From positions 1 through 64,000 of the forward strand of contig NZ_SJKA01000014.1 of the NCBI RefSeq assembly GCF_004331435.1: a DNA stretch of 64,000 bases. Reading direction: 5' to 3'. How positions within the stretch are numbered: the stretch's first letter is position 1; every line of letters begins with the position of its first letter. The notes under the pieces are model-generated. The model saw only the letters and a program-made list of their open reading frames with translations, was not told where the DNA came from and did no database searches. The stretch is from Kribbella sindirgiensis. GTDB taxonomy: Bacteria > Actinomycetota > Actinomycetes > Propionibacteriales > Kribbellaceae. This document shows, piece after piece, positions 32,327 to 41,429 of this stretch. A program made the translations under genes and the position numbers.

Positions 32327-34774
32327 TCAGCCTGCCAGATCAGGAGCGCATGCAGCGATGGGCTGAGCGACCGGCACGCCGGAGCCGTCGCGCCGCATGT
32401 CGACGGGCGGCAGCTCGACCGGTGCGCCGCTGTTCGCGCTGGCCTTCACCGGCGCGGTGCCGACGTACCCGAGCAGGAGGCCGTCCTCGCCCTTCAGCAG
32501 CCGCTGGCACCGCACACCGCCGGTCCCGCGGCCCTTGCCCGGGTACTCGCTGAACGGCGTCACCTTCACCGCGCCGACCTCGGTCCCCGGCAGCGCGGAG
32601 GACGATCCCGCGATGGTGACGACCTGCGCTTCACGCGCGGTGTCGACGGCCCCGAAGAAGACCACCTTCGCCTTCGCGGCGAGCCGTACGCCGGCCATAC
32701 CGCCCGCGGTCCGCCCCTGCGGGCGCACAGCCGACGCCGGGAAGTGCAGCAGTTGCGCGTCGGAGGTGATGAAGCACAGCTCCTCCTCGCCCGTGGTCAG
32801 CTCGACCGCGCCGATGACCTCGTCGCCGTCCTTGAGACCGATGATCTCCCACGAGTCCCGGTTGCTCAGGTGATCCGGTACGACGCGCTTCACCACGCCG
32901 CCCGTCGTACCGAGAGCCACACCGACCGAGTCCGGATCCATCGTGGTCAGGGCCAGTGCCTTCTCGCCCGGGTCCAGCGACACGAACTCCGCGATCGGCG
33001 CACCACCCTGCAGGTTCGGCGCGCTCGCGGTCGTCGGTACGGCGGGAAGGTCGAGCGACTCGAGCCGGATCAGCCGGCCCGCGCTCGTGATCAGGCCGTA
33101 CTGCCCGCGGGCGGTGCTCTTGACCGCGGACACGATCGCGTCGTGCTTCGCCCGCGAGTCGCTGGGACCGAACGGCTCCACGCCGTTCGTGCGGGCGAGC
33201 AGCCCGGCCGAGCTCATCAGGATCCAGCACGGGTCGTCGCTGACCTCGAGCGGCACAGCGGCCGTCTTGGTCGCGCCGGACGACTCCAGCAGTACGGTCC
33301 GCCGCGGCGTCCCGTACGTCTTGGCGACCTCGGCGAGCTCGTCGGAGACCATCTTGCGGAGCAGCGCGGGGTCTTCGATGATCGCGGTCAGGGCCTCGAT
33401 CTCGCGCTCCAGCTCGCCCTTCTCGGTCTCCAGCTCGAGCTTCGAGAACTTCGTCAGCCGGCGCAGCGGCATGTCCAGGATGTAGTTCGCCTGGATCTCG
33501 GACAGGTCGTAGATCTCGATCAGCCGGGACCGCGCCGCGGCCGAGTCGTCGCTGCTCCGGATCACCTGGATGACCTCGTCGATGTCCAGGATCGCGATCA
33601 GCAGGCCGTCGACGATGTGCAGCCGGTCCTGGGCCTTCTTCCGGCGGAACTCGCTGCGCCGGCGCGTCACGTCGTACCGGTGCTCGAGGTAGACCTCGAG
33701 GAGCTCCTTCAGGCCGAGCGTGCGGGGCTGTCCCTCGACCAGGCAGACGTTGTTGACGTGGAACGCGTCCTCGAGCGGGGTCAGCTTGTACAGCTGCTCG
33801 AGCAGCGCCTCGGGGACGAAGCCGTTCTTGACCTCGATGACCAGCTGGGTGCCGTGGGTGCGGTCGGTGAGGTCCTTGACGTCCGCGATGCCCTGGAGCT
33901 TCTTGCTCTGCACCAGGGTCTTGATCTTCTCGATCACCTTCTCCGGGCCGACCGAGTACGGCAGCTCGGTGACCACGATGCCCTTGCGGCGCGGGGTGAC
34001 GTTCTCGACGCGGGCGGTGGCGCGCATCTTGAAGCTGCCGCGGCCGGTCGCGTACGCGTCCTTGATCCCCTCCAGGCCGACGATCTTGCCGCCGGTCGGC
34101 AGGTCCGGCCCGGGGATGAACCGCATCAGGTCGTCGAGGTCCGCGCCCGGTGTCTTGATCAGGTGCCGCAGCGCCTGCACCACCTCGACCAGGTTGTGCG
34201 GGGCCATGTTCGTGGCCATCCCGACCGCGATCCCGGCGGCGCCGTTCACCAGCAGGTTCGGGAAGGCGGCCGGCAGCACGTACGGCTCGGTCTCCTGGCC
34301 GTCGTAGTTCGGCTTGAAGTCGACGACGTTCTCGTCCAGCCCCATCGTCATCGCCATCGACGGCGGCGCCATCCGGCATTCCGTGTAACGCATGGCCGCC
34401 GGACCATCGTCCAAACTTCCAAAATTTCCATGTCCGTCGATGAGTGGGACGCGCATGGACCAGGGTTGGGCGGTGCGGACGAGGGCGTCGTAGATCGCGC
34501 CGTCGCCGTGCGGGTGGTACTTACCCATGACCTCACCGACGACGCGGGCCGACTTCACATGGCCGCGGTCGGGGCGGATGTTGTTCTCCGCCATCGAGAA
34601 CAGGATCCGCCGCTGGACCGGTTTGAGCCCGTCCCGGGCGTCGGGCAGCGCCCGGGCGTAGATCACCGAGTAGGCGTACTCCAGATAGCTGTTACGCATC
34701 TCGTCGGAGACGTCGACGTCGAGAATGCGCTCCTCGAAGTCCTCGGGTTCGGCGGTGCTGGTACGGCGTGCCAT
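32327..34774 (-). CDS. parC: DNA topoisomerase IV subunit A (ParC)
   Basis: 815 residues. The winged-helix breakage-reunion domain has catalytic Tyr130 in AAMRYTECRM and the quinolone-region motif HPHGDGAIYDALV (Gly92 at the Ser83-equivalent, Asp96 at the Asp87-equivalent). The GyrA box (QRGGKG) of DNA-wrapping gyrases is not seen in the C-terminal blades, which argues for ParC. Partner of parE at 12355. A strong operon link follows: the lprG-like gene begins five bases past the stop. No other topoisomerase genes are in the window. Confidence 0.9.
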   Translation of the reverse strand: MARRTSTAEPEDFEERILDVDVSDEMRNSYLEYAYSVIYARALPDARDGLKPVQRRILFSMAENNIRPDRGHVKSARVVGEVMGKYHPHGDGAIYDALVRTAQPWSMRVPLIDGHGNFGSLDDGPAAMRYTECRMAPPSMAMTMGLDENVVDFKPNYDGQETEPYVLPAAFPNLLVNGAAGIAVGMATNMAPHNLVEVVQALRHLIKTPGADLDDLMRFIPGPDLPTGGKIVGLEGIKDAYATGRGSFKMRATARVENVTPRRKGIVVTELPYSVGPEKVIEKIKTLVQSKKLQGIADVKDLTDRTHGTQLVIEVKNGFVPEALLEQLYKLTPLEDAFHVNNVCLVEGQPRTLGLKELLEVYLEHRYDVTRRRSEFRRKKAQDRLHIVDGLLIAILDIDEVIQVIRSSDDSAAARSRLIEIYDLSEIQANYILDMPLRRLTKFSKLELETEKGELEREIEALTAIIEDPALLRKMVSDELAEVAKTYGTPRRTVLLESSGATKTAAVPLEVSDDPCWILMSSAGLLARTNGVEPFGPSDSRAKHDAIVSAVKSTARGQYGLITSAGRLIRLESLDLPAVPTTASAPNLQGGAPIAEFVSLDPGEKALALTTMDPDSVGVALGTTGGVVKRVVPDHLSNRDSWEIIGLKDGDEVIGAVELTTGEEELCFITSDAQLLHFPASAVRPQGRTAGGMAGVRLAAKAKVVFFGAVDTAREAQVVTIAGSSSALPGTEVGAVKVTPFSEYPGKGRGTGGVRCQRLLKGEDGLLLGYVGTAPVKASANSGAPVELPPVDMRRDGSGVPVAQPIAACAPDLAG

Positions 34775-34831
34775 GCGGGTACGAACTCCTCGATCAACCG
34801 GTACGGCGCCGCGACGGGTCTGGCGCCGTAC

Positions 34832-36778
34832 CTATTCTCGCTGCTGAACACCTGTTTCTCCGGCCGCGACCCGCAGGAGGTACGTCGTCGGGGCCAGAGC
34901 GGACCCTACCGCCAGGATCAGACAAAGCGCGCCGATACCCAGCAGGATGCCCCACGGCACGGTGACCGGTACGTCGGCGACGCCCGCGGTCATCGCGTGC
35001 CGGATCAGTACCCCGACCGTCACCGTGGTCGCGGTCCCGAGACTCAGCGCGACCGCCCCGACCAGCGACGACTCCCAGAGCACCATCCGCCGCAGCTGCG
35101 CCGGCGTCGCGCCGAGCAACCGTGAGGTGACGAACTCCTGGCGGCGCTGCAGGCTGCCCATCAGGAGCGTGTTGGCGATCGCGATCGCGCTGTAGAGCGC
35201 GGCCGGGCCGAGGAGCATGACGAGCCCGACCCGGTTTCCCTTCCGAACACCCTCCGCCTGGTCGGCCTCCCAGTCCGCGGCCAACTGCGCGCCGGGCAAG
35301 CGCTTCACAAGTTCACCCGGATCGACACCGTCGGCGGGCAGCACGAAACTGCGCTCGGCCTGCGCATCGGGCGCGTGCTTGCGGGCGAGATCGAGCGGGA
35401 GGAGGAACGACGGGTTCACCCCGAACGCGTTCTTCACGACCGCCACCACCCGGAGCTTCACCGACGCCTGGTCGGCGAACACCACCGGGATCTCGTCGCC
35501 GACGTCGTACCCCTCGAACCCCGACATCTCCTTGCTGACAGCGACGGTGTTCCCGGTCAGGTCACTCAGCTTGCCTGACAACTCAGTGAGATCCCGGGTC
35601 TGCGCGGCAATCCCCGGGTCGATCCCCTCCGCGTCCTCCAGTTCCGCGTAGTCCGCCGCGACCCGCACCAGCTGAACCGGCAGCCCGGCATCCACCGCCT
35701 TCACCCCAGCGACGTCAACCGGGGCTGCTCCGGTGACGACGATCGGTGCGCGAACAGCATCCCGAATCGTCGCCTCGGCACTGTCCGCGGCGAAACTGAG
35801 GCTGAGCACCATGGACCCGGCGATCGCCGAGATCGCCAGGATCGGCGCCGCGAGGGACGCGCTCCGCCGCGGCGCGGCGAGCACGTTGCTGCGGGCCAGC
35901 CGGCCCGACACCTGCGTCCACGCGACCAGCGGCAGCGCCCACACCCGTCCGACCAGCGGTACGACGAGCGGCGCGAGCAAGGTCAGCGCGATCACGATCA
36001 CCATCGGCGTGAACATCGCGAGCGGTACGGCGCCCTCGTCGCTCGACGGCCGGATCAGCGTCAGCATCGTGATCGCGCCGGCCAGGAAGAGCAGCCCGAA
36101 CACGATCCGCGCCGGCCCGATCCGCGGCGGCTCCAGGGCGGCCTCCCGCAGCGCGTCGATGGGCGCGACCCGGCCCGCCCGGCGGGCCGCCGAACGCGCA
36201 CCGAGCATCGCCACCAGCAGCCCGGCCCCGACGGCGATCGCCAGCGGAACCCACGGCGACGCCGGCTCCAGCTTCACCGGCGCCAACTCGGTGTACGACG
36301 CCTTGCTCAGGAGGAACGGTGTGGCGAGCTGGGCCGCGACCGCTCCGGTGAGCGAGGCGGCAAGCGCCACGACCACCGCCTCGCCGAGCACCATCCGGCG
36401 AATCTGCCGCGGCGTCGCGCCGATCAGCCGCAGCAGCCCGAGCTCCTGCCGCCGCGACGCGACCGCGAACGCGAACGTGCTGGCGATCACGAAGACCGTG
36501 ATGAACCCGCTGATCGTCCCCACCATGCTGAGCACGGTCTGCAACCCGGACACATCGGCGTCCGACAACGGAACCTTCACCGTCTGGGGCGGCGTCCCGT
36601 CGCCGCCGAGGGTCGTGACGCTGATACTCGCCGAGGCCGGCCCGTGATACGCGACTGTGGCAGCCGTCGCAGTCGCGGCCAGCCCGAGCAGAAACACCCC
36701 TACCGCAAGCGCCACGAACGATCCGGCATACAACGACCGATGCCGCCCCACGGTCTGCCGGCTGAGGAAGAACATCAT
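34832..36778 (-). CDS. FtsX-like ABC transporter permease (two FtsX domains)
   Basis: 648 residues with an N-terminal TM, two FtsX/MacB-type four-helix blocks (ASRRQELGLLRLIGATPRQI near 110-130 and LQRRQEFVTSRLLGATPAQL near 570-590) and a periplasmic domain between. Overlaps the stop of its ATPase gene by four bases (ATGATG). Such permeases export or shed peptides, antibiotics or lipoproteins. The divergent NarL-type two-component system probably controls it. Its stop lies 57 bases before parC on the same strand. Confidence 0.88.
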   Translation of the reverse strand: MMFFLSRQTVGRHRSLYAGSFVALAVGVFLLGLAATATAATVAYHGPASASISVTTLGGDGTPPQTVKVPLSDADVSGLQTVLSMVGTISGFITVFVIASTFAFAVASRRQELGLLRLIGATPRQIRRMVLGEAVVVALAASLTGAVAAQLATPFLLSKASYTELAPVKLEPASPWVPLAIAVGAGLLVAMLGARSAARRAGRVAPIDALREAALEPPRIGPARIVFGLLFLAGAITMLTLIRPSSDEGAVPLAMFTPMVIVIALTLLAPLVVPLVGRVWALPLVAWTQVSGRLARSNVLAAPRRSASLAAPILAISAIAGSMVLSLSFAADSAEATIRDAVRAPIVVTGAAPVDVAGVKAVDAGLPVQLVRVAADYAELEDAEGIDPGIAAQTRDLTELSGKLSDLTGNTVAVSKEMSGFEGYDVGDEIPVVFADQASVKLRVVAVVKNAFGVNPSFLLPLDLARKHAPDAQAERSFVLPADGVDPGELVKRLPGAQLAADWEADQAEGVRKGNRVGLVMLLGPAALYSAIAIANTLLMGSLQRRQEFVTSRLLGATPAQLRRMVLWESSLVGAVALSLGTATTVTVGVLIRHAMTAGVADVPVTVPWGILLGIGALCLILAVGSALAPTTYLLRVAAGETGVQQRE

Positions 36779-37542
36779 CGCTCCAGGTCGCTCATGGCTG
36801 CCGCGATCTGTGCGGGGGTGGCGCGGTCGAGGTGGCCGGTGAGGAGGCCGTCGGCGAGGAAGAGGACACGGTCGGCGTAGGCGGCGGCGACCGGGTCGTG
36901 GGTGACCATCACGACGGTCTGGCCGGCGCGGTCGGTTGCCTCGCGCAACAGGCCGAGGATCTGCCGGCTGGTGCCGCTGTCGAGCGCGCCGGTCGGCTCG
37001 TCGGCGAAGAAGACCGACGGCCGGGTGATCAACGCCCGCGCGATCGCGACCCGCTGCTGCTGCCCACCGGACAACTCGGCAGGCCGCCGCTTCGCCTTCC
37101 CCTCCAGGCCGACCTGCTCCAGCACCCGCTGTACGTCGTTGCGCGCCGGCCGGCGACCGGTGAGTCGCAGGGGGAGCGCGACGTTGTCGTATACGGTCAG
37201 CGACGGCAGCAGGTTGTAGGCCTGGAACACGAAACCCATCTCGGCCCGGCGCAGCTTGGTGAGCTCTACCTCGTTGAGGCCCAGAAGTGTGACCCCGTTG
37301 AGCACCACAGTCCCCGTGGTCGGATGGTCGAGCCCCGCCGCGCACTGCAGCAGCGTCGACTTGCCGGAGCCGGACGGACCCATGACAGCCGTGAATGAGC
37401 CCCGCGCGAAGTGGTACGTCACCCCGCGCAGCGCGTCGACCGCTCCGGCCTTGGAGCGGTATGTCTTGGTGATGCCGTCCAGCAGCAGCGCAGGCGGCTC
37501 AGCCGGTGCGGTGAACGGATAGGCGGGCGCGGTAGCGGTCAT
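36775..37542 (-). CDS. ABC transporter ATP-binding protein (MacB/LolD-like)
   Basis: 255 residues with Walker A GPSGSGKST, signature LSGGQQQRVAIARAL, Walker B SVFFADEPTGALD and His switch VTHD. The open frame extends to 37587, but the ATG at 37542 gives the usual start. It energises the FtsX-like permease encoded immediately downstream. A 22-base inverted repeat (37597-37618) in the divergent region is a candidate operator. Confidence 0.9.
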   Translation of the reverse strand: MTATAPAYPFTAPAEPPALLLDGITKTYRSKAGAVDALRGVTYHFARGSFTAVMGPSGSGKSTLLQCAAGLDHPTTGTVVLNGVTLLGLNEVELTKLRRAEMGFVFQAYNLLPSLTVYDNVALPLRLTGRRPARNDVQRVLEQVGLEGKAKRRPAELSGGQQQRVAIARALITRPSVFFADEPTGALDSGTSRQILGLLREATDRAGQTVVMVTHDPVAAAYADRVLFLADGLLTGHLDRATPAQIAAAMSDLER

Positions 37543-37596
37543 GGTTCCAGCAAACCGCCGTACGCCGCTCTGGACGCTGGCCCACAAGGGAGACCC

Positions 37597-37618
37597 GCGG
37601 TAGCGCGCACGCTACCGC
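37597..37618. promoter_or_regulatory. Inverted repeat in the ABC/two-component divergent promoter
   Basis: GCGGTAGCG (37597-37605) and CGCTACCGC (37610-37618) are perfect 9-base arms around four bases. It lies 55 bases upstream of the ATPase start and 32 bases upstream of the kinase start. NarL/LuxR-type regulators bind such inverted repeats, so the adjacent response regulator is the natural candidate. Confidence 0.6.
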
Positions 37619-37649
37619 CCAGCGACCGTCGCCCGCCTAGGGTTGGGCC

Positions 37650-38912
37650 ATGACCGTGTGGGCCGCCTTGGCTTCGCCGCGCTACCTGATCTCGTCGTGG
37701 CCGTGGCGGAGCTATGCGTACCTCCTCACGTCGGTGCCGATGGGGGCGGTGTCGATCGTGGTCCTGGTCGGGCTGGCCGCGTTGAGTGCGGTGCTGAGCC
37801 CGATCCTGATCGGGATCCTGATGCTGACGGCGTTCCCGCTGGTCGGCGCGGTGATCGGGTGGGTGGAGCGGCGGCGGGCCGGGATGATGCTCGTCGACGG
37901 CATCAAGAGCCCGCACGCGAAGCTCCCGGCCGGGCTGACGCGGCGGGCGAAGCTGACGTTCCGGCGCCGTGAGCAGGCGTCGATGCGGGCGCTCGGGTAC
38001 GGCTTCGTGCTCGGTGTCTTCGTGTGGCCGCTGAGTGCGCTGTTCGCGGGGCTCAGCGTGACCATCCTCCTGACGACGCTGGCCTCGCCGGTGATCGCGG
38101 ACGGCGACCAGATGGGCATGGGGCCGTGGACGATGGACACCGCGGAGGAAGGGCTCCTGTTCCTCGTCCTGTTCGGTCCGCCGTACTACGTGGTCAGCTC
38201 GTACCTGCTCGGGGTGATCGCCGGCGCGGAGGCCTCGCTCGCCCGGGCGATGCTCGGACCCCGGCAGGAGGAGCTGCAGCGGAACCTCGCCGAGCTGCGT
38301 CGTTCCCGGCTGGACCTGGTGGACGCGTTCGAGACCGAGCGCGTGCGGATCGAGCGGCACCTGCACGACGGCGTACAGCAGCGGCTGGTCGGGCTCACCA
38401 TGACACTCGGTCTGGCCGAGCTGGACCTGCCGGACGGCGAGGGCCGGCGGCTGGTGGTGAAGGCGCACAGCGAGGCGGAGGCCGCGCTGGCGGATCTGCG
38501 GGCCGCCGTACGGGGCATTCATCCGCGGGTGCTGGTGGATCACGGGCTGGAGGCCGCCGTACGGGAGGTGGCGGATCGGATGCCGTTGCCGGTGACGCTG
38601 CAGCTGTCGGTCCCGACGCGGTTGCCGGGGCCGATCGAGGCTGCGGCGTACTTCGTGGTCAGTGAGGCGCTCGCGAACGTCGCCAAGCATGCGCAGGCGT
38701 CGACGTGCGAGGTGACCGGCTGGGTGGACCGCGACCGGCTCGTCATCACGGTGCAGGACGACGGAGTCGGTGGCGCGCAGTTGGGCGCCGGGACGGGTCT
38801 CACCGGGTTGGTGACGCGGTTGGACGCCTTGGGCGGCACACTCGACGTCGACAGCCCGTCTGGTGGGCCGACGCGATTGAGGATGGAGTGCCCGTGCCAA
38901 CTCGGCGACTGA
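37650..38912 (+). CDS. NarL-type sensor histidine kinase
   Basis: 420 residues. Six hydrophobic segments in two groups of the putative-sensor type (about 23-70 and 113-195), HisKA_3 with RIERHLHDGVQQRLVGL (His239 phosphorylated), HATPase with ALANVAKHAQAS and DDGVGGAQLGAGTGLTGL. Its gene overlaps that of its response regulator. It is divergent from the ABC/FtsX exporter, a frequent arrangement for peptide-antibiotic or envelope-stress sensing in actinobacteria. Confidence 0.91.
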   Translation: MTVWAALASPRYLISSWPWRSYAYLLTSVPMGAVSIVVLVGLAALSAVLSPILIGILMLTAFPLVGAVIGWVERRRAGMMLVDGIKSPHAKLPAGLTRRAKLTFRRREQASMRALGYGFVLGVFVWPLSALFAGLSVTILLTTLASPVIADGDQMGMGPWTMDTAEEGLLFLVLFGPPYYVVSSYLLGVIAGAEASLARAMLGPRQEELQRNLAELRRSRLDLVDAFETERVRIERHLHDGVQQRLVGLTMTLGLAELDLPDGEGRRLVVKAHSEAEAALADLRAAVRGIHPRVLVDHGLEAAVREVADRMPLPVTLQLSVPTRLPGPIEAAAYFVVSEALANVAKHAQASTCEVTGWVDRDRLVITVQDDGVGGAQLGAGTGLTGLVTRLDALGGTLDVDSPSGGPTRLRMECPCQLGD

Positions 38913-39547
38913 GCATCGTGCTTGCGGAGGACTCGCTGCTGTTGCGGGAGGGGCTGGCCAGCATCCTGGATCGCGCCGGGCACGAGGTACGGGACGCTGT
39001 CGGGGACGGTGACGCGTTGCTGGCCGTCGTACGCAAGAACCCGCCGGACATGGTGATCACCGACGTACGGATGCCGCCCGGGCACAGCGACGAGGGACTG
39101 CGGGCCGCGGCGGCGATCCGGGCGGAGCTGCCCGCGATCGGGATCCTGGTGCTGTCGCAGTACGTCGCCGACGCCTATCTCTCGTCGTTGCTGGAGACAA
39201 CGACCGGCGGGATCGGGTACCTGCTGAAGGACCGGGTCGGCCATGTCACCGAGTTCCTCGAGTCACTGGACCGCGTCGCCGACGGCGGGACCGTGGTCGA
39301 CCCTGAGGTGGTGCGGCAGCTCCTGGCACGGCGGCGGAACGACGGTCCGCTGTCGGCGCTGACGCCGCGCGAGCTGGAGGTTCTCGCGCTGATGGCGGAG
39401 GGCCGGGTGAACGGATCGATCGCCGAGCACCTGGTGGTGAGTGAGGCCGCCGTCCGTAAGCACGTCGGGAATATCTTCGCCAAGCTGCGGTTGGACGAAG
39501 GGTTGGACCGGCGCGTATCCGCAGTGCTGACGTATTTGAGGGGCTAG
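38894..39547 (+). CDS. NarL/FixJ-family response regulator
   Basis: 217 residues from a GTG at 38894 preceded by GGAG (a GTG at 38888 is also possible). The receiver domain has LAEDS and phospho-acceptor Asp57 in ITDVRMPP. The C-terminal LuxR-type HTH reads LTPRELEVLALMAEGRVNGS and VSEAAVRKHVGNIFAKL. It overlaps the kinase gene by 19 bases. Likely target: the divergent exporter genes through 37597-37618. Confidence 0.91.
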   Translation: MPTRRLSIVLAEDSLLLREGLASILDRAGHEVRDAVGDGDALLAVVRKNPPDMVITDVRMPPGHSDEGLRAAAAIRAELPAIGILVLSQYVADAYLSSLLETTTGGIGYLLKDRVGHVTEFLESLDRVADGGTVVDPEVVRQLLARRRNDGPLSALTPRELEVLALMAEGRVNGSIAEHLVVSEAAVRKHVGNIFAKLRLDEGLDRRVSAVLTYLRG

Positions 39548-39549
39548 TC

Positions 39550-39951
39550 GTGGACGAGGCGATTCGGAAGATTTTGGCTGAGTGCGACACGTGGGCCGTG
39601 GTGGGGCTGTCGAACAACACCAGCCGGGCGGCGTACGGCGTGGCGCGGTTCCTGCAGAGTCACGGGAAGCGGGTCGTGCCGGTGCATCCGGCCGCGGAAA
39701 CGGTGCACGGTGAGCAGGGGTACGCGACGCTCGCGGAGATCCCGTTCCCGGTGGACTGCGTGGATGTGTTCGTGCGGTCCGAGCTGGCCGGGGACATCGC
39801 GGACCAGGCGGTGGGAATCAGAGCGAAGGCGGTGTGGTTCCAGCTCGATGTAGTGGATCAGGACGCCTACGCACGAACGACGGCTGCGGGTCTCACGATG
39901 GTGATGGACCACTGCCCGGCGATCGAGTGGGGACGTCTCGGACCCGCCTGA
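39550..39951 (+). CDS. CoA-binding domain protein (YccU-like)
   Basis: 133 residues with the CoA-binding Rossmann fold: TWAVVGLSNNTSRAAYGVARFL, then KRVVPVHPAAETVHG. Stand-alone proteins of this type bind CoA but have no defined reaction. GTG start three bases after the response-regulator stop, so it is likely cotranscribed. Full length for the family (about 130-140). Confidence 0.85.
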   Translation: MDEAIRKILAECDTWAVVGLSNNTSRAAYGVARFLQSHGKRVVPVHPAAETVHGEQGYATLAEIPFPVDCVDVFVRSELAGDIADQAVGIRAKAVWFQLDVVDQDAYARTTAAGLTMVMDHCPAIEWGRLGPA

Positions 39952-39981
39952 GACCCGTCTGACAGCGACTGAAGGGCAGCG

Positions 39982-40404
39982 ATGTTCACGATCGACACCT
40001 CCACCGGCTTCGGCAAGCGGATCGAACGGCAGCTCGACGACGAACTCGTGGTCTGGCTGACCACCGTCGGCCGGTCGGGTACGCCGGCGCCGAACCCGGT
40101 GTGGTTCCTCTGGCACGACAACGAGATCCTGATCAGCAGCCAGCCGAACAAGGCCAAGCTGCACAACGTGGCCGACCACCCGCAGGTGACCGTCAATTTC
40201 AACGCGACCCACACCGGGGGAGACGTCGGCGTCATCTCCGGTACGGCGGTGGTCGACACGGACCCGATCAGCGGCGACGCGCTGGCGGCGTACAACGCGA
40301 AGTACGGCGACGACATCGCCGGGCTCGGGATGACTCCGGACCAGTTCCACGCCGACTACTCGGTCCTGATCCGGATCACCCCCGGGAAACTGCGCGGTTT
40401 CTGA
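39982..40404 (+). CDS. PPOX-class F420-dependent oxidoreductase-like protein (Rv3369 type)
   Basis: 140 residues with the split-barrel flavin/F420-binding fold: VWLTTVGRSGTPAPNPVWFLW and QPNKAKLHNVADHPQVTVNF. The closest recognisable group is the TIGR03667-like (Rv3369) family of actinobacteria. The substrate is unknown. It follows the CoA-binding gene by 30 bases and converges with the DUF2630 gene. Confidence 0.82.
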   Translation: MFTIDTSTGFGKRIERQLDDELVVWLTTVGRSGTPAPNPVWFLWHDNEILISSQPNKAKLHNVADHPQVTVNFNATHTGGDVGVISGTAVVDTDPISGDALAAYNAKYGDDIAGLGMTPDQFHADYSVLIRITPGKLRGF

Positions 40405-40416
40405 TCCGGCGACCTA

Positions 40417-40665
40417 TCAGTTGAGGTAGCCCTCGACCGTGTCGCCGGAGCGGGCGGCGGCGTCGTCGGGGTTCTCGCCGAACTCACGCTTGGCACGGCG
40501 CTGGCGGAGCAGGTCCCAGCACTGGTCCAGCTCGACCTCGAGCGCCCGGAGCCGGCTCTGCTCGTCGGTGTCGTTCATCTGTCCCGCCGCGTGCTTGGTC
40601 CGCAGCTCGTGCTCCTCGGCCACCAGTTCGTCGATCCGGCTGAAGATGCTCTTGTCATCGCTCAT
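40417..40665 (-). CDS. DUF2630 family protein
   Basis: 82 residues, mostly helical: SIFSRIDELVAEEHELR followed by a charged coiled-coil-like stretch and LDQCWDLLRQRRAKREFG, with a short tail SGDTVEGYLN. This is the DUF2630 pattern of actinobacteria, function unknown. It overlaps the FetB-like gene stop by four bases (ATGA), so it ends the operon that begins with the acyl-CoA synthetase. Confidence 0.85.
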   Translation of the reverse strand: MSDDKSIFSRIDELVAEEHELRTKHAAGQMNDTDEQSRLRALEVELDQCWDLLRQRRAKREFGENPDDAAARSGDTVEGYLN

Positions 40666-41429
40666 GAAGAAACCGTACGCCCGTCCGGAAGGGACGAACG
40701 GGACAGGAGCTCCGTCACCACCAGGATCGCGATCGCCTCGGCCGCGACCAGGCCGATCAGGACGACGAGTTGGAGCGCGGCTGCCTGGGTCGGTGAGGCC
40801 CCGCCGAGGACCATGCCGACGAACGCGCCCGGGAGGGTGACGAGGCCGACGGTGCGAGTCTGATCCAGGGCCGGCAGCAGGGCATCACCCGCCACCGGAC
40901 CGACCACGAGCTTGAACGCGTCCGGCTGCAGCAGCCCGATCGACAGTCCCGCCTCGAACTCGCCGTACCGGCTGCCGTACTCGCTCAGCACGCGCCGTCC
41001 GGCGAGCGTGGTCGCGGTCATCGCACCGCCGACGATGATGCCGCCCATCGGCAGGATGCTGGCCGGGTTGCGCGGTACGACGCCCGGCAGGATGAGCAGC
41101 AGCAGTACGATGAACGCGCCGGCGCCGATCGCGGCCGCGCAGTACATCCACTGCCGTGGGACGACCGCGGCATGCTGGAGCCGTCGCGTGCTCGTCACCG
41201 TCGCGACCACGAACATCAGCAGCACGAACGCGATCGCTCCGAGCGTGTGCTGCAGCGCGACGCCGACCACGGCCCCGACTGCGGCGAGCTGCACGAGCGC
41301 GCGCAACGCCGCCGTGACGATGCCCTTGTCGTGCCGGAGCCCGGCGTACCGGGAGGCGCCGACACCGATCGCGATCAGCAACGGCAGGACGCCGACGGCC
41401 GCCCAGCCGAGCCCGGTATGGAAGGACAT
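40662..41429 (-). CDS. FetB/UPF0014-family membrane protein
   Basis: 255 residues, about seven hydrophobic segments. FetB landmarks: ALRALVQLAAVG at TM2 and PGAFVGMVLGGASPTQAAALQ in the last third. In E. coli FetB pairs with ATPase FetA to export iron; no fetA-like gene is adjacent here, so the partner must be elsewhere or the protein acts alone. Its ATG directly abuts the synthetase stop (TAG then ATG). Confidence 0.8.
   Translation of the reverse strand: MSFHTGLGWAAVGVLPLLIAIGVGASRYAGLRHDKGIVTAALRALVQLAAVGAVVGVALQHTLGAIAFVLLMFVVATVTSTRRLQHAAVVPRQWMYCAAAIGAGAFIVLLLLILPGVVPRNPASILPMGGIIVGGAMTATTLAGRRVLSEYGSRYGEFEAGLSIGLLQPDAFKLVVGPVAGDALLPALDQTRTVGLVTLPGAFVGMVLGGASPTQAAALQLVVLIGLVAAEAIAILVVTELLSRSSLPDGRTVSS

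Noticed and set aside
32744..35125. Plus-strand frame of 793 codons
   Set aside because: Antisense to parC, with composition dominated by Arg, Leu, Asp and Val and no recognised motif.
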